A stretch of DNA of 64,000 nucleotides from Coprococcus phoceensis (GTDB lineage: Bacteria; Bacillota; Clostridia; Lachnospirales; Lachnospiraceae): NCBI RefSeq assembly GCF_900104635.1, contig NZ_FNWC01000006.1, positions 1 through 64,000 on the forward strand, in the 5' to 3' direction. Of the stretch, positions 36,373 to 49,581 are shown in pieces; the stretch's first letter is position 1, and each line of letters begins with the position of its first letter. The position numbers and the translations under genes are program-made. The notes below the pieces were generated by a model that ran no database searches, had not been told where the DNA came from, and saw nothing but the letters and a program-made list of their open reading frames with translations.

Positions 36373-38817
36373 TTACTCTGTCTCTCTTACTTTTGCAATA
36401 CTTGCAACTGTCGCATTGTCATTTAAGTTAATTAATTTCACTCCGGATGTGATACGTCCAAGCACAGAAATAGAATTACATTCCATACGGATTACGATTC
36501 CTTCTGTGTTAATGATCATAATCTCATTGTCTTCATTAACTGCTTTTACGCCGACTACATTACCGGTCTTTTCCGTAATCTTATAGCATTTCACACCTTT
36601 TCCACCACGATTCTGCGATGTGAATTCTTCCATTGCCGTACGTTTACCCATACCTTTTTCAGATACGATCAGCAAATGGGTTCCCTGTGTATGAAGCTGC
36701 ATTCCGACTACTTCATCGCGATCCGCAAGATTCATTCCACGAACTCCCATAGAAGTTCTTCCGGTTGCACGGACATCTTTTTCGTTAAATCGGATACACT
36801 GTCCATATTTTGTGACAAGAATAATATCCTGATCCTGATCTGTGAATTTCACTTCGATCAACTCATCCTCTTCTCGAAGTGTGATTGCCGCAAGCCCTGT
36901 CTTTCTTACATTTGCATAGTCTGTAATCGGTGTTTTCTTCACGAGACCTTTCTTGGTAGCCATGAACAGATATTGTCCTTCTTTATATTCATCAATTGGA
37001 ATCATGGCTGTAATCTTTTCATCCGGCATTAACTGAAGCAGATTGATAATTGCAGTTCCTCTTGCAGTTCTGCTCGCCTCAGGAATCTCATATCCTTTTA
37101 AGCGGTATACACGCCCTGTATTCGTAAAGAACATGATATAGTGATGCGTCGACGTCATAAACAACTCTTCCACATAGTCTTCATCAATCGTCTGCATTCC
37201 TTTGATTCCTTTTCCTCCACGGTTCTGGCTCTTAAATGTATCTACTGTCATACGTTTGATATATCCAAGTTTCGTCATTGTAATGACAACATCCTGTCTT
37301 GGAATTAAATCTTCCATGGAAATATCAAATTCATCAAATCCGATTGAAGTTCTTCTCTCATCACTATATTTACCGTCAATGATTAAAATCTCTTCCTTGA
37401 TCACACCTAACAGCAGTTTTCTATCTGCCAAAATTGCTTTCAATTCGCCAATTCGTTTCATTAACTCTGCATATTCCGTCTCCAACTTTTCACGTTCCAA
37501 ACCTGTCAGAGCACGAAGTCTCATGTCCACAATCGCCTGTGCCTGTACTTCAGTAAGTTCAAATGCTTCTATCAAGCCTTCTTTTGCAATCTGTGTATTT
37601 TTCGAACCACGGATAATGCGGATTACTTCGTCAATGTTATCAAGGGCAATCAGTAACCCCTGTAAAATATGGGCGCGCTCTTCTGCCTTATTTAACTCGT
37701 ACTGAGTTCTTCTTGTCACAACTTCTTCCTGATGCTTTAAATAATAATTCAGCATATCCAGAATATTCATGACTTTCGGCTCATTGTTTACGAGTGCAAG
37801 CATGATAACACCAAATGTATCCTGAAGCTGTGTATGTTTATATAACTGATTTAAAATGACATTTGCATTCACGTCACGGCGCAGTTCGATACAGATTCTC
37901 ATACCTTCTCTGTTTGACTGGTCGCTTAAATCTGTGATACCGTCAATTTTTTTATCTCTTACAAGCTCTGCAATCTTTTCAATCAGACGTGCTTTATTAA
38001 CCATGTACGGAAGTTCTGTCACTACAATACGGTTCTTTCCGTTCTGCATTGGCTCAATATCTGTCACCGCACGCACTCTGATTTTTCCACGTCCGGTGCG
38101 GTATGCTTCCTCAATTCCGCGTGTTCCGAGAATCATTGCTCCGGTCGGAAAGTCAGGACCTTTGATAATCTGTAAAATATCTTCGATTGTCGTCTCACCA
38201 TTTTCATCAATCTGATCATCAATGATTTTTACAACCGCACTGATTACTTCATGCAGATTGTGAGGTGGAATGTTTGTCGCCATACCTACAGCAATACCTG
38301 ATGTTCCGTTCACAAGCAGATTCGGAAATCTTGCCGGAAGTACAGACGGTTCTTTTTCCGTCTCATCAAAGTTCGGTGTAAAATCAACTGTATTCTTGTT
38401 GATGTCAGCCGTCAGTTCCATCGAAATCTTACTCAGACGAGCCTCTGTATAACGCATCGCCGCAGCGCCGTCACCATCTACAGAACCAAAGTTTCCATGT
38501 CCATCGACAAGCGGATATCTTGTAGACCATTCCTGCGCCATATTTACGAGTGCACCATAGATTGAGCTGTCACCATGCGGGTGATATTTACCCATCGTAT
38601 CACCGACGATACGGGCACATTTACGATGTGGCTTATCCGGACCGTTGTTCAATTCAATCATTGAGTATAAAATTCTTCTCTGTACCGGCTTCAAACCGTC
38701 CCGGACATCCGGGAGGGCACGGGAAGCGATAACACTCATCGCATAATCGATATAAGATTCTTCCATTGTCTTTTTCAGATCAATGTCATGCACTTTGTCA
38801 AAAATATTATCTTCCAT
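36373..38817 (-). CDS. gyrA: DNA gyrase subunit A
   Basis: The 814-residue protein cuts and rejoins DNA during supercoiling. The catalytic Tyr123 is in [12 protein letters not shown]. The C-terminal half contains repeated beta-propeller blades, including a GyrA-box-like QNRGGKG that occurs twice. In the quinolone-determining region the sequence is [11 protein letters not shown]: Ser84 aligns with E. coli Ser83 and Gly88 with Asp87. It follows gyrB by 17 bases in the dnaA-gyrA cluster. Confidence 0.97.
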   Translation of the reverse strand: MEDNIFDKVHDIDLKKTMEESYIDYAMSVIASRALPDVRDGLKPVQRRILYSMIELNNGPDKPHRKCARIVGDTMGKYHPHGDSSIYGALVNMAQEWSTRYPLVDGHGNFGSVDGDGAAAMRYTEARLSKISMELTADINKNTVDFTPNFDETEKEPSVLPARFPNLLVNGTSGIAVGMATNIPPHNLHEVISAVVKIIDDQIDENGETTIEDILQIIKGPDFPTGAMILGTRGIEEAYRTGRGKIRVRAVTDIEPMQNGKNRIVVTELPYMVNKARLIEKIAELVRDKKIDGITDLSDQSNREGMRICIELRRDVNANVILNQLYKHTQLQDTFGVIMLALVNNEPKVMNILDMLNYYLKHQEEVVTRRTQYELNKAEERAHILQGLLIALDNIDEVIRIIRGSKNTQIAKEGLIEAFELTEVQAQAIVDMRLRALTGLEREKLETEYAELMKRIGELKAILADRKLLLGVIKEEILIIDGKYSDERRTSIGFDEFDISMEDLIPRQDVVITMTKLGYIKRMTVDTFKSQNRGGKGIKGMQTIDEDYVEELFMTSTHHYIMFFTNTGRVYRLKGYEIPEASRTARGTAIINLLQLMPDEKITAMIPIDEYKEGQYLFMATKKGLVKKTPITDYANVRKTGLAAITLREEDELIEVKFTDQDQDIILVTKYGQCIRFNEKDVRATGRTSMGVRGMNLADRDEVVGMQLHTQGTHLLIVSEKGMGKRTAMEEFTSQNRGGKGVKCYKITEKTGNVVGVKAVNEDNEIMIINTEGIVIRMECNSISVLGRITSGVKLINLNDNATVASIAKVRETE

Positions 38818-38834
38818 TTTTCATTCTCCAATCT

Positions 38835-41859
<3,025 letters not shown>

Positions 41860-41881
41860 CCTTACACCAACTATTCATGTT

Positions 41882-42091
41882 CTATTTTTCAATCTTTATA
41901 TCTGTTCCATCAAAAGATACGATGTCGCCATCATAAAGTTTCTTTCCTCTTCTTGTGTCGACTTCTCCATTGACTTTAACAAGACCGTCCTGAATCACTT
42001 CTTTTGCTTCCACTCCGGATTCTACAAGTCCTGCCGCTTTCAAAGCCTGACCAAGTTTAATAAATTCTTCTCTTAATTTTATAATTTCCAT
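41882..42091 (-). CDS. yaaA: S4-domain RNA-binding protein YaaA
   Basis: The 69-residue protein is a lone S4 RNA-binding domain (IKLGQALKAAGLVESGVEAKEVI; GEVDTRRGKKL). The gene is conserved between dnaN and recF in Firmicutes and has been linked to ribosome assembly in Bacillus. It lies 3 bases after dnaN. Confidence 0.92.
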   Translation of the reverse strand: MEIIKLREEFIKLGQALKAAGLVESGVEAKEVIQDGLVKVNGEVDTRRGKKLYDGDIVSFDGTDIKIEK

Positions 42092-42094
42092 TTC

Positions 42095-43204
42095 TTAAAC
42101 TCCTGCATTAAAGTTAACCGGCAAAATCAAATACACATAGCTTTCCTTCTCATCTCTGATAAAGCATGGTGCTTTCGCATTCATAAGATAAATTGTAACT
42201 TCCTCATCCTCGATCACACGAAGTGCATCAATTAAGAATTTCGGATTAAATCCGATCAAGAGATCTTTTCCTTCTTTGGAAATCATAATCTCTTCGTTCA
42301 TGGATCCTAGCTGGGATTTGATTCTCAATTCCATAACCTCGTCCATAATATTGATAATGATTGGTTTTTTATCTCCTTCTTTTACCAGAAGCGTTGCTCT
42401 GTCGATACAACTCAGAAGTTCTTTTTTATTGATTTTAACCTTTGTTTCATAGTCGCTGGATAACATCTGATCGATACGGAAATATTCTCCTTCAATCAAA
42501 CGCGACACAACAACTGTGTTATCAAATTCGAATACAACGTGGTTGTCCGTGAATGACAGACATACTGTACTGTCTGCTTCACCTGACAAAATTTTACTAA
42601 CTTCCATCAATGTCTTTCCGGGAACGACAACTTTTCTCGATTGATATTTTTTTGTCAATTCCGTCTTCCTGATCGAAATTCGGTGTCCGTCAAGCGATAC
42701 TACTTTCAGAATATTCTCATCAATTTCAAACAATTCACCAGTCATTAATTTGTTGCTATCGTTATCTGCAATTGAGAAAATTGTCTGACGAATCAACTCT
42801 TTCAATGTAAATTGTGATAAAGTGATAGATTCTGCTTTTTCAATATATGGAAGATAGGAAAAATCTTCTCCGGATTTTGCAGAAATACTAAATTTTGCTT
42901 TTTCGCACGTAATCATTGTCTGAAGATTGCTGTCTGATTCGATTGTAATCTCATTATCAGGAAGTTTTCTGACAATTTCTGAAAAAATCTTTGCATCTAT
43001 AGCAATAACTCCTTTTTGAATAATGTCTCCTTCAATAATAGTCTCGATTCCTAATTCCATATCATTAGCTGTTAACTTAATAATATCTGTTGTTGCATCT
43101 ATAAGAATACATTCAAGGATAGGCATTGTTGTTTTAGAAGGAACTGCTTTCGATACAATGTTAACTCCTTTTGCAAGGTTTGATTTTGTACAAATGATTT
43201 TCAT
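42095..43204 (-). CDS. dnaN: DNA polymerase III beta sliding clamp
   Basis: The 369-residue protein has the three-domain clamp fold and forms a dimeric ring that tethers the polymerase. Visible landmarks are the N-terminal MKIICTKSNLAKGVNIVSKAV and the C-terminal YLILPVNFN, close to the family's MPMRL-type end. It is separated from dnaA by 271 bases that contain DnaA-box-like sequences. Confidence 0.95.
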   Translation of the reverse strand: MKIICTKSNLAKGVNIVSKAVPSKTTMPILECILIDATTDIIKLTANDMELGIETIIEGDIIQKGVIAIDAKIFSEIVRKLPDNEITIESDSNLQTMITCEKAKFSISAKSGEDFSYLPYIEKAESITLSQFTLKELIRQTIFSIADNDSNKLMTGELFEIDENILKVVSLDGHRISIRKTELTKKYQSRKVVVPGKTLMEVSKILSGEADSTVCLSFTDNHVVFEFDNTVVVSRLIEGEYFRIDQMLSSDYETKVKINKKELLSCIDRATLLVKEGDKKPIIINIMDEVMELRIKSQLGSMNEEIMISKEGKDLLIGFNPKFLIDALRVIEDEEVTIYLMNAKAPCFIRDEKESYVYLILPVNFNAGV

Positions 43205-43475
43205 GTGTATAACTCCTTTCGGGTTGCTTTGTGTATATATTTATTAAAAGTTATCCGCCGTATCCGTCTTAGGGGCTGTGGATATGTGTATAACCCTAGA
43301 AAACCCCGATTTTAACGGAATTTAAGGACAGGAAAACTGTGTTGATAAATAAAAAAGTTTACGTTGACAAGAGATGGACAACTTTTTGCGAAAAATCGGC
43401 TATTTTTTTATCCACATCTTGTAAACAAGTTATCAACAGTTTATTCACGTTCTTTATACGACTTATAAACAAATC
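43205..43475. other. dnaA-dnaN intergenic region with DnaA-box-like sites
   Basis: No gene is seen. TTATCCACA is present at 43408-43416, TTATCAACA at 43430-43438 and its reverse complement at 43340-43348. Several one-mismatch sites lie near 43250 and 43280. These suggest a second DnaA-binding cluster, as in bipartite firmicute origins, and a promoter region for dnaN. Confidence 0.6.
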
Positions 43476-44861
43476 TTAAACTGGGTTAATTTTCTTTTTA
43501 ATAATCTCAATTGTATTGTTTAATGCTTCATTGGTCTTAATATCTTCGGTAACTTTATCTACTCCATGGCTGACGGTAGAATGGTCACGCCCTCCGAGCA
43601 TAATTCCAATTGATTTTAAAGGAGTATCTGTCATTGTACGACACAAATACATTGCAATCTGCCTTGAGTTTGCAATGTTCGCATTACGTTTTCCACTTTT
43701 TAAGTCCGCAATAGAGACAGAAAAATGCTCGGAAACAACTTCTAATATTAGTTCCGGAGTGATCTGTCTGTTTTTGTTCGGTGATACAATATCTTTTAAC
43801 GCCTCGGCGGCGAGCATAATATTAATCTCTTCATTTTTTAATTTATGAAGTGCAATCAATTTATTCAGTGAACCCTCCAGCTCACGAATGTTCGATTTTA
43901 CATTGGTAGCAATATACTGCATAACTTCATTCGAGATATGATATTTCTGAAGTCCGTCTAATTCTTCTTTTTTGCGAAGAATTGCCATCCTTGTCTCATA
44001 ATCAGGTGAAGAAATATCGGCAATTAATCCCCACTCGAAACGCGTTCGAAGTCTTGCTTCTAAAGTCTCAATATCTTTCGGAGGCTTATCGCTTGAGATA
44101 ATAATCTGTTTACCTGATACATGTAAATGATTAAAGGTATGGAAAAATTCTTCCTGTGTACTTTCTTTTCCGATAATAAATTGAACGTCATCGATCAGCA
44201 AAACGTCGATATTACGGTATTTTTCACGAAAAGCAGTCATCGCAAGCTCGTTGCCGCCGCTTGTTTTACCACTTTTTAATGCTTCGATCAATTCATTTGT
44301 AAAAGTTTCACTTGTGACATATAAAACTTTTTTCGTCGGATCTTTTTCTAATATAAAATGTGCAATAGAATGCATCAGATGGGTCTTCCCAAGTCCAACA
44401 CCTCCATATAAAAAGAGAGGATTATAAATCTCTCCCGGAGATTCTGATACAGCTAAAGAAGCAGCGTGGGCAAAATTATTGTTTCCACCAACTACAAATG
44501 TATCAAAAGTATATTTTGGATTAAGGTTCGCCTGCTCAAAAATACTGTTTTGAGTTGCATTCTTTTTATAAGTGTCATCTTGATTCTTTACATTAATATT
44601 CTGAGAATCATCAACTGTAATAAATTTTACTTCAAATTCCTGTCCGGTTATCTCTGCAATACAGACTTGAAAAGGCAGAAGATATTTTTGATTAATATAA
44701 TCCACACTTGACTTTAAAGGCACAAGAATATAAACCGTAGAATCTGATACATTGTAAACTTCCAAGGGTTCAATCCAGGTCCGGAAAGAAACGTTAGAAA
44801 GTCCATATTCGATCTTCAATTTGTGGATAATCTCATCCCATTTTTCCGCTACAATATTCAT
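43476..44861 (-). CDS. dnaA: Chromosomal replication initiator DnaA
   Basis: The 461-residue AAA+ protein binds DnaA boxes and melts the origin. It has an N-terminal oligomerisation domain, Walker A GGVGLGKTH, Walker B VLLIDDVQF, and a C-terminal helix-turn-helix ending in GGRDHSTVSHGVDKV. It is transcribed away from the box cluster at 44962-45091. Length is typical. Confidence 0.97.
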   Translation of the reverse strand: MNIVAEKWDEIIHKLKIEYGLSNVSFRTWIEPLEVYNVSDSTVYILVPLKSSVDYINQKYLLPFQVCIAEITGQEFEVKFITVDDSQNINVKNQDDTYKKNATQNSIFEQANLNPKYTFDTFVVGGNNNFAHAASLAVSESPGEIYNPLFLYGGVGLGKTHLMHSIAHFILEKDPTKKVLYVTSETFTNELIEALKSGKTSGGNELAMTAFREKYRNIDVLLIDDVQFIIGKESTQEEFFHTFNHLHVSGKQIIISSDKPPKDIETLEARLRTRFEWGLIADISSPDYETRMAILRKKEELDGLQKYHISNEVMQYIATNVKSNIRELEGSLNKLIALHKLKNEEINIMLAAEALKDIVSPNKNRQITPELILEVVSEHFSVSIADLKSGKRNANIANSRQIAMYLCRTMTDTPLKSIGIMLGGRDHSTVSHGVDKVTEDIKTNEALNNTIEIIKKKINPV

Positions 44862-44905
44862 TCCGTTAACTCCTAATCTTTACATTTAAGGTATACCTAC
44901 TCCAG

Positions 44906-44933
44906 AGTATATCTCTACACTATTCTACATCAA
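44906..44933 (-). promoter_or_regulatory. Probable dnaA promoter
   Basis: TTGATG (44933-44928), a 16-base spacer and TATACT (44911-44906) lie about 45 bases upstream of the dnaA start on the minus strand, next to DnaA boxes. This would allow autoregulation by DnaA. Confidence 0.5.
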
Positions 44934-44939
44934 AATAAG

Positions 44940-45150
44940 TAGATAAGCAATGATTAATCCATGTGGAAAACTTTTTAAACAGCGAAAAATAAGGAAAAAT
45001 CGTTGAAAAGCAGAAAAATAAATTTTAAATTAACAGCTTATCCACAGGAAATCCACAAGTTATCCACAAAATGTGGAAAACTTGTGGAAAACTTTGGGGA
45101 TGAAAGAGTGAGAAAATTAAGATGTGTATTAAGTTCAAAAAAATATCCAG
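44940..45150. other. Chromosomal replication origin (oriC), DnaA-box cluster
   Basis: Perfect TTATCCACA boxes lie at 45038-45046 and 45060-45068. Inverted near-boxes TGTGGAAAA lie at 44962-44970, 45072-45080 and 45083-45091. A/T-rich sequence between 44970 and 45035 could be the unwinding element. The cluster lies between divergent dnaA and rpmH, a standard firmicute origin position. A 61-codon frame across it is not considered a gene. Confidence 0.85.
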
Positions 45151-45156
45151 AATCCC

Positions 45157-45185
45157 TTGACGTAGAGGGATTTATTGACTATAAT
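45157..45185 (+). promoter_or_regulatory. rpmH promoter
   Basis: TTGACG (45157-45162), a 17-base spacer and TATAAT (45180-45185) lie about 70 bases before rpmH and drive the rightward gene set. Confidence 0.75.
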
Positions 45186-45257
45186 TAAGTGCGATGTCTA
45201 AAAAAATATGTACTTATATTAATTATATATAGGTTTGAGTCAAGGAGGTGGATATCA

Positions 45258-45392
45258 ATGAAAATGACATTCCAACCAAAAAAGAGATCTAGATCAAAAG
45301 TTCATGGATTTAGAGCAAGAATGAGCACAGCTGGTGGAAGAAAAGTTTTAGCAGCTAGAAGAGCAAAAGGAAGAAAACAGTTATCAGCGTAG
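45258..45392 (+). CDS. rpmH: Ribosomal protein L34
   Basis: The 44-residue basic protein ([19 protein letters not shown], ending GRKQLSA) is a standard L34 of the large ribosomal subunit. The ATG at 45258 is chosen because AAGGAGGTG lies 8 bases upstream; longer upstream in-frame codons lie in the leader. It is the first gene of the rpmH-rnpA-yidD-yidC-jag cluster. Confidence 0.97.
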   Translation: MKMTFQPKKRSRSKVHGFRARMSTAGGRKVLAARRAKGRKQLSA

Positions 45393-45418
45393 GCCGCATA
45401 TATGTGGCCTTTTCTTCT
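45392..45418 (+). terminator. Attenuating hairpin after rpmH
   Basis: GGCCGCA pairs with TGTGGCC (one G-U pair) over TATA, followed by TTTTCTTCT. It probably reduces read-through from the abundant rpmH message into rnpA. Confidence 0.6.
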
Positions 45419-45441
45419 ATGTAAAAAGTGGAGAGAGAAGA

Positions 45442-45792
45442 ATGCATTTTTCCGAATCATTGAAAAAAAATAAAGACTTTCAGATTGTTTATAGAAAAGG
45501 ACAGTCTTATGCTAATAAGTATCTGGTGATGTATATTTATCAGAATCAGAGTGAAAGAAATCGCTTGGGCATTTCAGTGAGTAAAAAGGTTGGCAATAGT
45601 GTGGTAAGACACAGGCTGACAAGATTGATCAGAGAGAGTTATAGACTACAAGAAGATAAATTCCAGAATGGATTGGATATTGTTATTATTGCGAGAGCAG
45701 GTGCAAAAGGTAGAACATATAAAGAGATAGAGAGTGCACTGATTCATTTGGGAAAACTTCATAATATTATAGATTCACATTTGGAGATGTAA
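45442..45792 (+). CDS. rnpA: Ribonuclease P protein component
   Basis: The 116-residue basic protein aids the RNase P RNA in 5' tRNA maturation. The RNR-type motif NRLGISVSKKVGNSVVRHR matches the family. It lies 50 bases after rpmH, the universal arrangement, and a GGAG precedes the ATG. Confidence 0.95.
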   Translation: MHFSESLKKNKDFQIVYRKGQSYANKYLVMYIYQNQSERNRLGISVSKKVGNSVVRHRLTRLIRESYRLQEDKFQNGLDIVIIARAGAKGRTYKEIESALIHLGKLHNIIDSHLEM

Positions 45793-45795
45793 AAA

Positions 45796-46008
45796 TTGAA
45801 AAGAATATTTATAGGACTCATTAAGTTTTATAGAAAATATTTATCCGGACTGAAAACAGCAAGTTGCTGCAAATATTTTCCGACTTGTTCCCAGTATGGA
45901 CTGGAAGCAATTGAAAAATACGGCGCATTAAAGGGTGGACTGCTTACAGTGTGGAGAATTTTACGTTGTAATCCATTTTCAAAAGGCGGATATGATCCGG
46001 TGCCTTAA
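45796..46008 (+). CDS. yidD: Membrane protein insertion factor YidD
   Basis: The 70-residue protein has the YidD hallmark [20 protein letters not shown] and [14 protein letters not shown]. It assists YidC-dependent insertion at the inner face of the membrane. The start is a TTG 3 bases after the rnpA stop, implying coupled translation. Confidence 0.93.
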   Translation: MKRIFIGLIKFYRKYLSGLKTASCCKYFPTCSQYGLEAIEKYGALKGGLLTVWRILRCNPFSKGGYDPVP

Positions 46009-46032
46009 GAATAACATTTGGAGGAGAAAAAT

Positions 46033-47277
46033 ATGGGTATTGTATTGACGCAGTCTAATACTTTTATTATTGGAAGTATTGCAAAACTGCTCGGATTTAT
46101 CATGAATGGAATTTTCAATGCGTTGAGTTATATTGGTATTGAGAATATTGGTCTTAGTATCATTATATTTACAGTCATTGTCTATACATTGATGATTCCG
46201 ATGACGATTAAGCAGCAGAAATTTTCAAGAATGTCGGCTGTTATGAATCCGGAGATTCAGAAAATTCAGAAAAAATATAAAAATAAAAAAGATCAGGCAT
46301 CTATGATGAAGATGCAGGAAGAGACAAAGCTGGTTTATGAAAAATATGGAACATCGCCGACTGGCGGGTGTCTTGGTTCACTGATTCAGTTCCCTATTTT
46401 GTTTGCATTATGGCCGGTTATTCAAAATATTCCAGCATATGTAACAAGTATTAAAGATGCATACATGCCTTTGGTTAACCAGATTATGGCGACAGACGGT
46501 TACCAGAAAATCATGGAAGGAATCGGAAAAGCAAGTCCGATCATGATCAATCCTGAAACATATGATTATAGCAAAGCAAATACACTCGTTGACGTATTAT
46601 ACAAATTCAGACCGGGAACCTGGGATACACTTGCAGATAAATTTCCGGACTTGACAAATTTAATTGATTCTACAAAAAACAGTTTAACACATTTGAATAC
46701 ATTTCTTGGAATCAATATTGCAGAGACACCGGGATCTATGTTCATGACAGCAACAAAGAACTTTTCTATCGGTCTGATCATCGTTGCGCTTGCAATTCCG
46801 GTATTATCCGGACTTTCACAGTGGATCAGTGCAAAACTGATGCAGCAGGCGACATCAACAGGAAATGATGATGATAACCCGATGGCAGCGCAGATGAAGA
46901 CAATGATGAATGTTATGCCGTTGATTTCTGTGTTTATGTGTTTCTCAATGCCGGCAGGTCTTGGTATCTACTGGATTGCCAGTGCGGTAGTAAGAACGAT
47001 TCAGCAGCTTGTAATCAATAAATTCTTAAGCAAGAAGTCAATGGATGAGCTGATTGAAGAGAATATTAAAAAAGCTGCGAAGAAGCGTGAGAAAAAAGAT
47101 GCAGTTTCCGGAAAAGAGATCAATGCGATGGCACATAAAAATGTGAAGAACATTGATGATCAGAAGAGAAAAACAACAAGCAGCAATAATATTGATTCTT
47201 ATAAGCAAAATGCAAAACCAGGAAGTTTGGCATCGAAAGCAAATATGGTAAGTGATTTTAATAAAAACAAAAAATAG
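46033..47277 (+). CDS. yidC: Membrane protein insertase YidC/OxaA
   Basis: The 414-residue integral membrane protein inserts proteins into the membrane. Hydrophobic segments (near 10-45, 90-125, 230-255 and 280-315) surround a loop that is longer than in Bacillus and carries a large insertion. A lysine-rich cytoplasmic tail follows. The ATG at 46033 is chosen because GGAGGAG lies just upstream. An earlier TTG at 46018 falls in that site. It lacks a lipoprotein signal, as is common in Lachnospiraceae. Confidence 0.93.
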   Translation: MGIVLTQSNTFIIGSIAKLLGFIMNGIFNALSYIGIENIGLSIIIFTVIVYTLMIPMTIKQQKFSRMSAVMNPEIQKIQKKYKNKKDQASMMKMQEETKLVYEKYGTSPTGGCLGSLIQFPILFALWPVIQNIPAYVTSIKDAYMPLVNQIMATDGYQKIMEGIGKASPIMINPETYDYSKANTLVDVLYKFRPGTWDTLADKFPDLTNLIDSTKNSLTHLNTFLGINIAETPGSMFMTATKNFSIGLIIVALAIPVLSGLSQWISAKLMQQATSTGNDDDNPMAAQMKTMMNVMPLISVFMCFSMPAGLGIYWIASAVVRTIQQLVINKFLSKKSMDELIEENIKKAAKKREKKDAVSGKEINAMAHKNVKNIDDQKRKTTSSNNIDSYKQNAKPGSLASKANMVSDFNKNKK

Positions 47278-47331
47278 GCTAAACCAAAATTCTTATTTTT
47301 AGAAAGATGAGAATGTCAAGGAGGGTTTAAG

Positions 47332-48141
47332 ATGAATGAGATTAGAGTATCAGCAAAAAATGTAAGTGATGCAATTACAGAGGCAAGTATTCAGCTTGGA
47401 GTTACAAGCAGTGAACTAGAATATGAGGTAATCGAAAAGGGAAGTACCGGTTTTTTAGGAATCGGAAGTAAACAGGCTGTGATCAGAGCTTGGAAAAAAG
47501 TTGTTGAAGAGCCTGTTGAGGAAGTAAGAGAAGAAGTTGAAGAAGTAAAACCTTCGTTGGAACAACAAATTGAAAAGGCAAGAGAAACTGTGGAATCACA
47601 CAGAGAAGTAAAAAAAGAAGTGCATGTTAAGAAAAAACATGTGAAAGAGCCTGTGAGAAGAGAAGAAAAACTTTCTGAAGTACAGGAAAGTACAAAAGAA
47701 GCTTGTGAAAAATTCTTGCATGATGTCTTAAAAACAATGGGAATGGAAGTTGAGATTACTTCAAGTATTGATCAGGATGGCGCTTTGTGTATCGAGATGC
47801 AGGGCGAGCATATGGGAATTCTCATCGGAAAACGTGGACAGACTTTAGATTCTCTTCAGTATTTGACAAACCGTGTAGCGAATAAAATGCAGGATGGTTA
47901 TGTGCGTGTCAAACTAGATACAGAAAATTATCGTCAGAGAAGAAAAGAGACATTAGAAAATCTTGCAAAAAACATTGCTTACAAAGTAAAGAGAACAAAG
48001 AAACCTGTTTCATTAGAGCCTATGAATCCTTATGAAAGAAGAATTATTCATTCAGCACTTCAAGCGGATAAATATGTGTCTACACACAGTGAAGGTGAAG
48101 AACCTTATAGAAGAGTAGTAGTGACATTGGCAAGAAAATAA
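47332..48141 (+). CDS. jag: RNA-binding protein Jag (KhpB)
   Basis: The 269-residue protein has a Jag-N domain (about 1-55, GSTGFLGIGSKQAVI), a charged Glu/Lys linker, a KH domain (about 150-200, LIGKRGQTLDSLQYL) and an R3H domain (about 210-269, RRIIHSAL). It binds RNA with KhpA and affects cell envelope processes. CAAGGAGGG precedes the ATG. It follows yidC as in other Firmicutes. Confidence 0.93.
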   Translation: MNEIRVSAKNVSDAITEASIQLGVTSSELEYEVIEKGSTGFLGIGSKQAVIRAWKKVVEEPVEEVREEVEEVKPSLEQQIEKARETVESHREVKKEVHVKKKHVKEPVRREEKLSEVQESTKEACEKFLHDVLKTMGMEVEITSSIDQDGALCIEMQGEHMGILIGKRGQTLDSLQYLTNRVANKMQDGYVRVKLDTENYRQRRKETLENLAKNIAYKVKRTKKPVSLEPMNPYERRIIHSALQADKYVSTHSEGEEPYRRVVVTLARK

Positions 48142-48152
48142 ATGTGAATTGG

Positions 48153-48183
48153 GGACGGGGGTGATATCATATCATCCCCGTCC
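48153..48183 (+). terminator. Hairpin between jag and mnmE
   Basis: GGACGGGG pairs with CCCCGTCC, with TGAT/ATCA extending the stem. It has no long U-run, so it may be a weak terminator or an RNA processing site. Confidence 0.45.
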
Positions 48184-48207
48184 TTAGTTACACTTGGAGG
48201 AAAAAGT

Positions 48208-49581
48208 ATGAAAACAGATACAATTGCAGCAATTGCGACAGCTATGACGAATTCAGGAATCGGAATTGTCAGAATGAGTGGTGATGAAGCATTTGAAATT
48301 ATCCAGAAGATTTATAAAGGAAAAAAAGAAAAATATTTTCAGGAAGAAAAAGGTTACACAATACATTATGGATATATTGTAGATGGTGAAGAGACAATTG
48401 ATGAAGTGCTTGTGATGATCATGCGGGGACCACATAGCTTTACAGGTGAAGATACGGTGGAGATCAATTGTCATGGCGGTGTTTATGTGATGAAACGCAT
48501 TTTGGAAACTGTGATCAAATATGGAGCGAGACCTGCCGAGCCCGGTGAATTTACAAAGCGTGCATTTTTGAATGGGAGAATGGATTTGTCTCAGGCAGAG
48601 GCGGTCATCGATGTCATTCATTCCAAAAGTGAGTATGCACTGAAGAGTTCTGTGAGCCAGTTAAAAGGAACGGTTCATCAGAAGATAAAGAAAATAAGAG
48701 AGGAAATTTTGTATCACACTGCATTTATTGAGACTGCCTTAGATGATCCGGAGCATATCAGTGTGGATGGATATGGTGGAGAACTGAAGGTGGTTGTGGA
48801 TAAACTACTGGAAGAACTGAAGGCATTGTTGATAAGTTCTGACAATGGACGTATTATCAAAGAAGGGATTAAGACGGTTATTGTCGGAAAACCAAATGCA
48901 GGAAAGTCCTCGCTTTTAAATGTATTGGTCGGTGAAGACCGTGCGATTGTGACAGATATTGAAGGGACAACGAGAGATGTTTTGGAGGAATCCATTCAGC
49001 TTCAGGGAATCAGTCTGAATATCATGGATACCGCAGGGATCCGCAATACAGAGGATATAGTGGAAAAAATCGGTGTGGACAAAGCAAAAGAGCATGCGAA
49101 TGAGGCTGATTTAATTATTTATGTTGTAGATGCATCTAGAAATCTGGATGAGAATGATATGGAGATCATTCAGATGATTCAGGATAAAAAGGCAGTGATT
49201 TTATTAAATAAATCAGATCTTGCTACTGTTGTATCAAAAGATATGTTAAAATCATATATTGAAAAGCCGATGATTGAGATATCTGCAAAAGAAGAGAGTG
49301 GAATCAAAGAGTTGGAACAGACATTAAAGGATATGTTTTTCCATGGAGATATTTCTTTTAATGATGAGGTTTATATTACAAATATTCGTCATAAGGCGGC
49401 AATTCAGGATGCTTATGACAGTTTGGAAAAAGTAAATATGAGTATAGAAAATAATATGCCGGAGGATTTTTATTCCATTGATTTGTTGGATGCGTACGAA
49501 TCTCTTGGAAGCATTACCGGCGAGACGATAGGAGAAGATTTGGTAAATGAAATATTCAGTAAATTCTGTATGGGAAAATAA
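48208..49581 (+). CDS. mnmE: tRNA modification GTPase MnmE
   Basis: The 457-residue protein works with MnmG to modify uridine 34 of certain tRNAs. It has the N-terminal folate-binding domain (about 1-118), a G domain with GKPNAGKSS and DTAGIR, and the C-terminal CMGK. Its last 35 bases overlap the start of mnmG, a strong sign of coupled expression of the two partners. Confidence 0.96.
   Translation: MKTDTIAAIATAMTNSGIGIVRMSGDEAFEIIQKIYKGKKEKYFQEEKGYTIHYGYIVDGEETIDEVLVMIMRGPHSFTGEDTVEINCHGGVYVMKRILETVIKYGARPAEPGEFTKRAFLNGRMDLSQAEAVIDVIHSKSEYALKSSVSQLKGTVHQKIKKIREEILYHTAFIETALDDPEHISVDGYGGELKVVVDKLLEELKALLISSDNGRIIKEGIKTVIVGKPNAGKSSLLNVLVGEDRAIVTDIEGTTRDVLEESIQLQGISLNIMDTAGIRNTEDIVEKIGVDKAKEHANEADLIIYVVDASRNLDENDMEIIQMIQDKKAVILLNKSDLATVVSKDMLKSYIEKPMIEISAKEESGIKELEQTLKDMFFHGDISFNDEVYITNIRHKAAIQDAYDSLEKVNMSIENNMPEDFYSIDLLDAYESLGSITGETIGEDLVNEIFSKFCMGK

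Noticed and set aside
45003..45188. 61-codon frame between dnaA and rpmH
   Set aside because: It runs across the DnaA boxes of the origin, has no ribosome binding site and resembles no protein.
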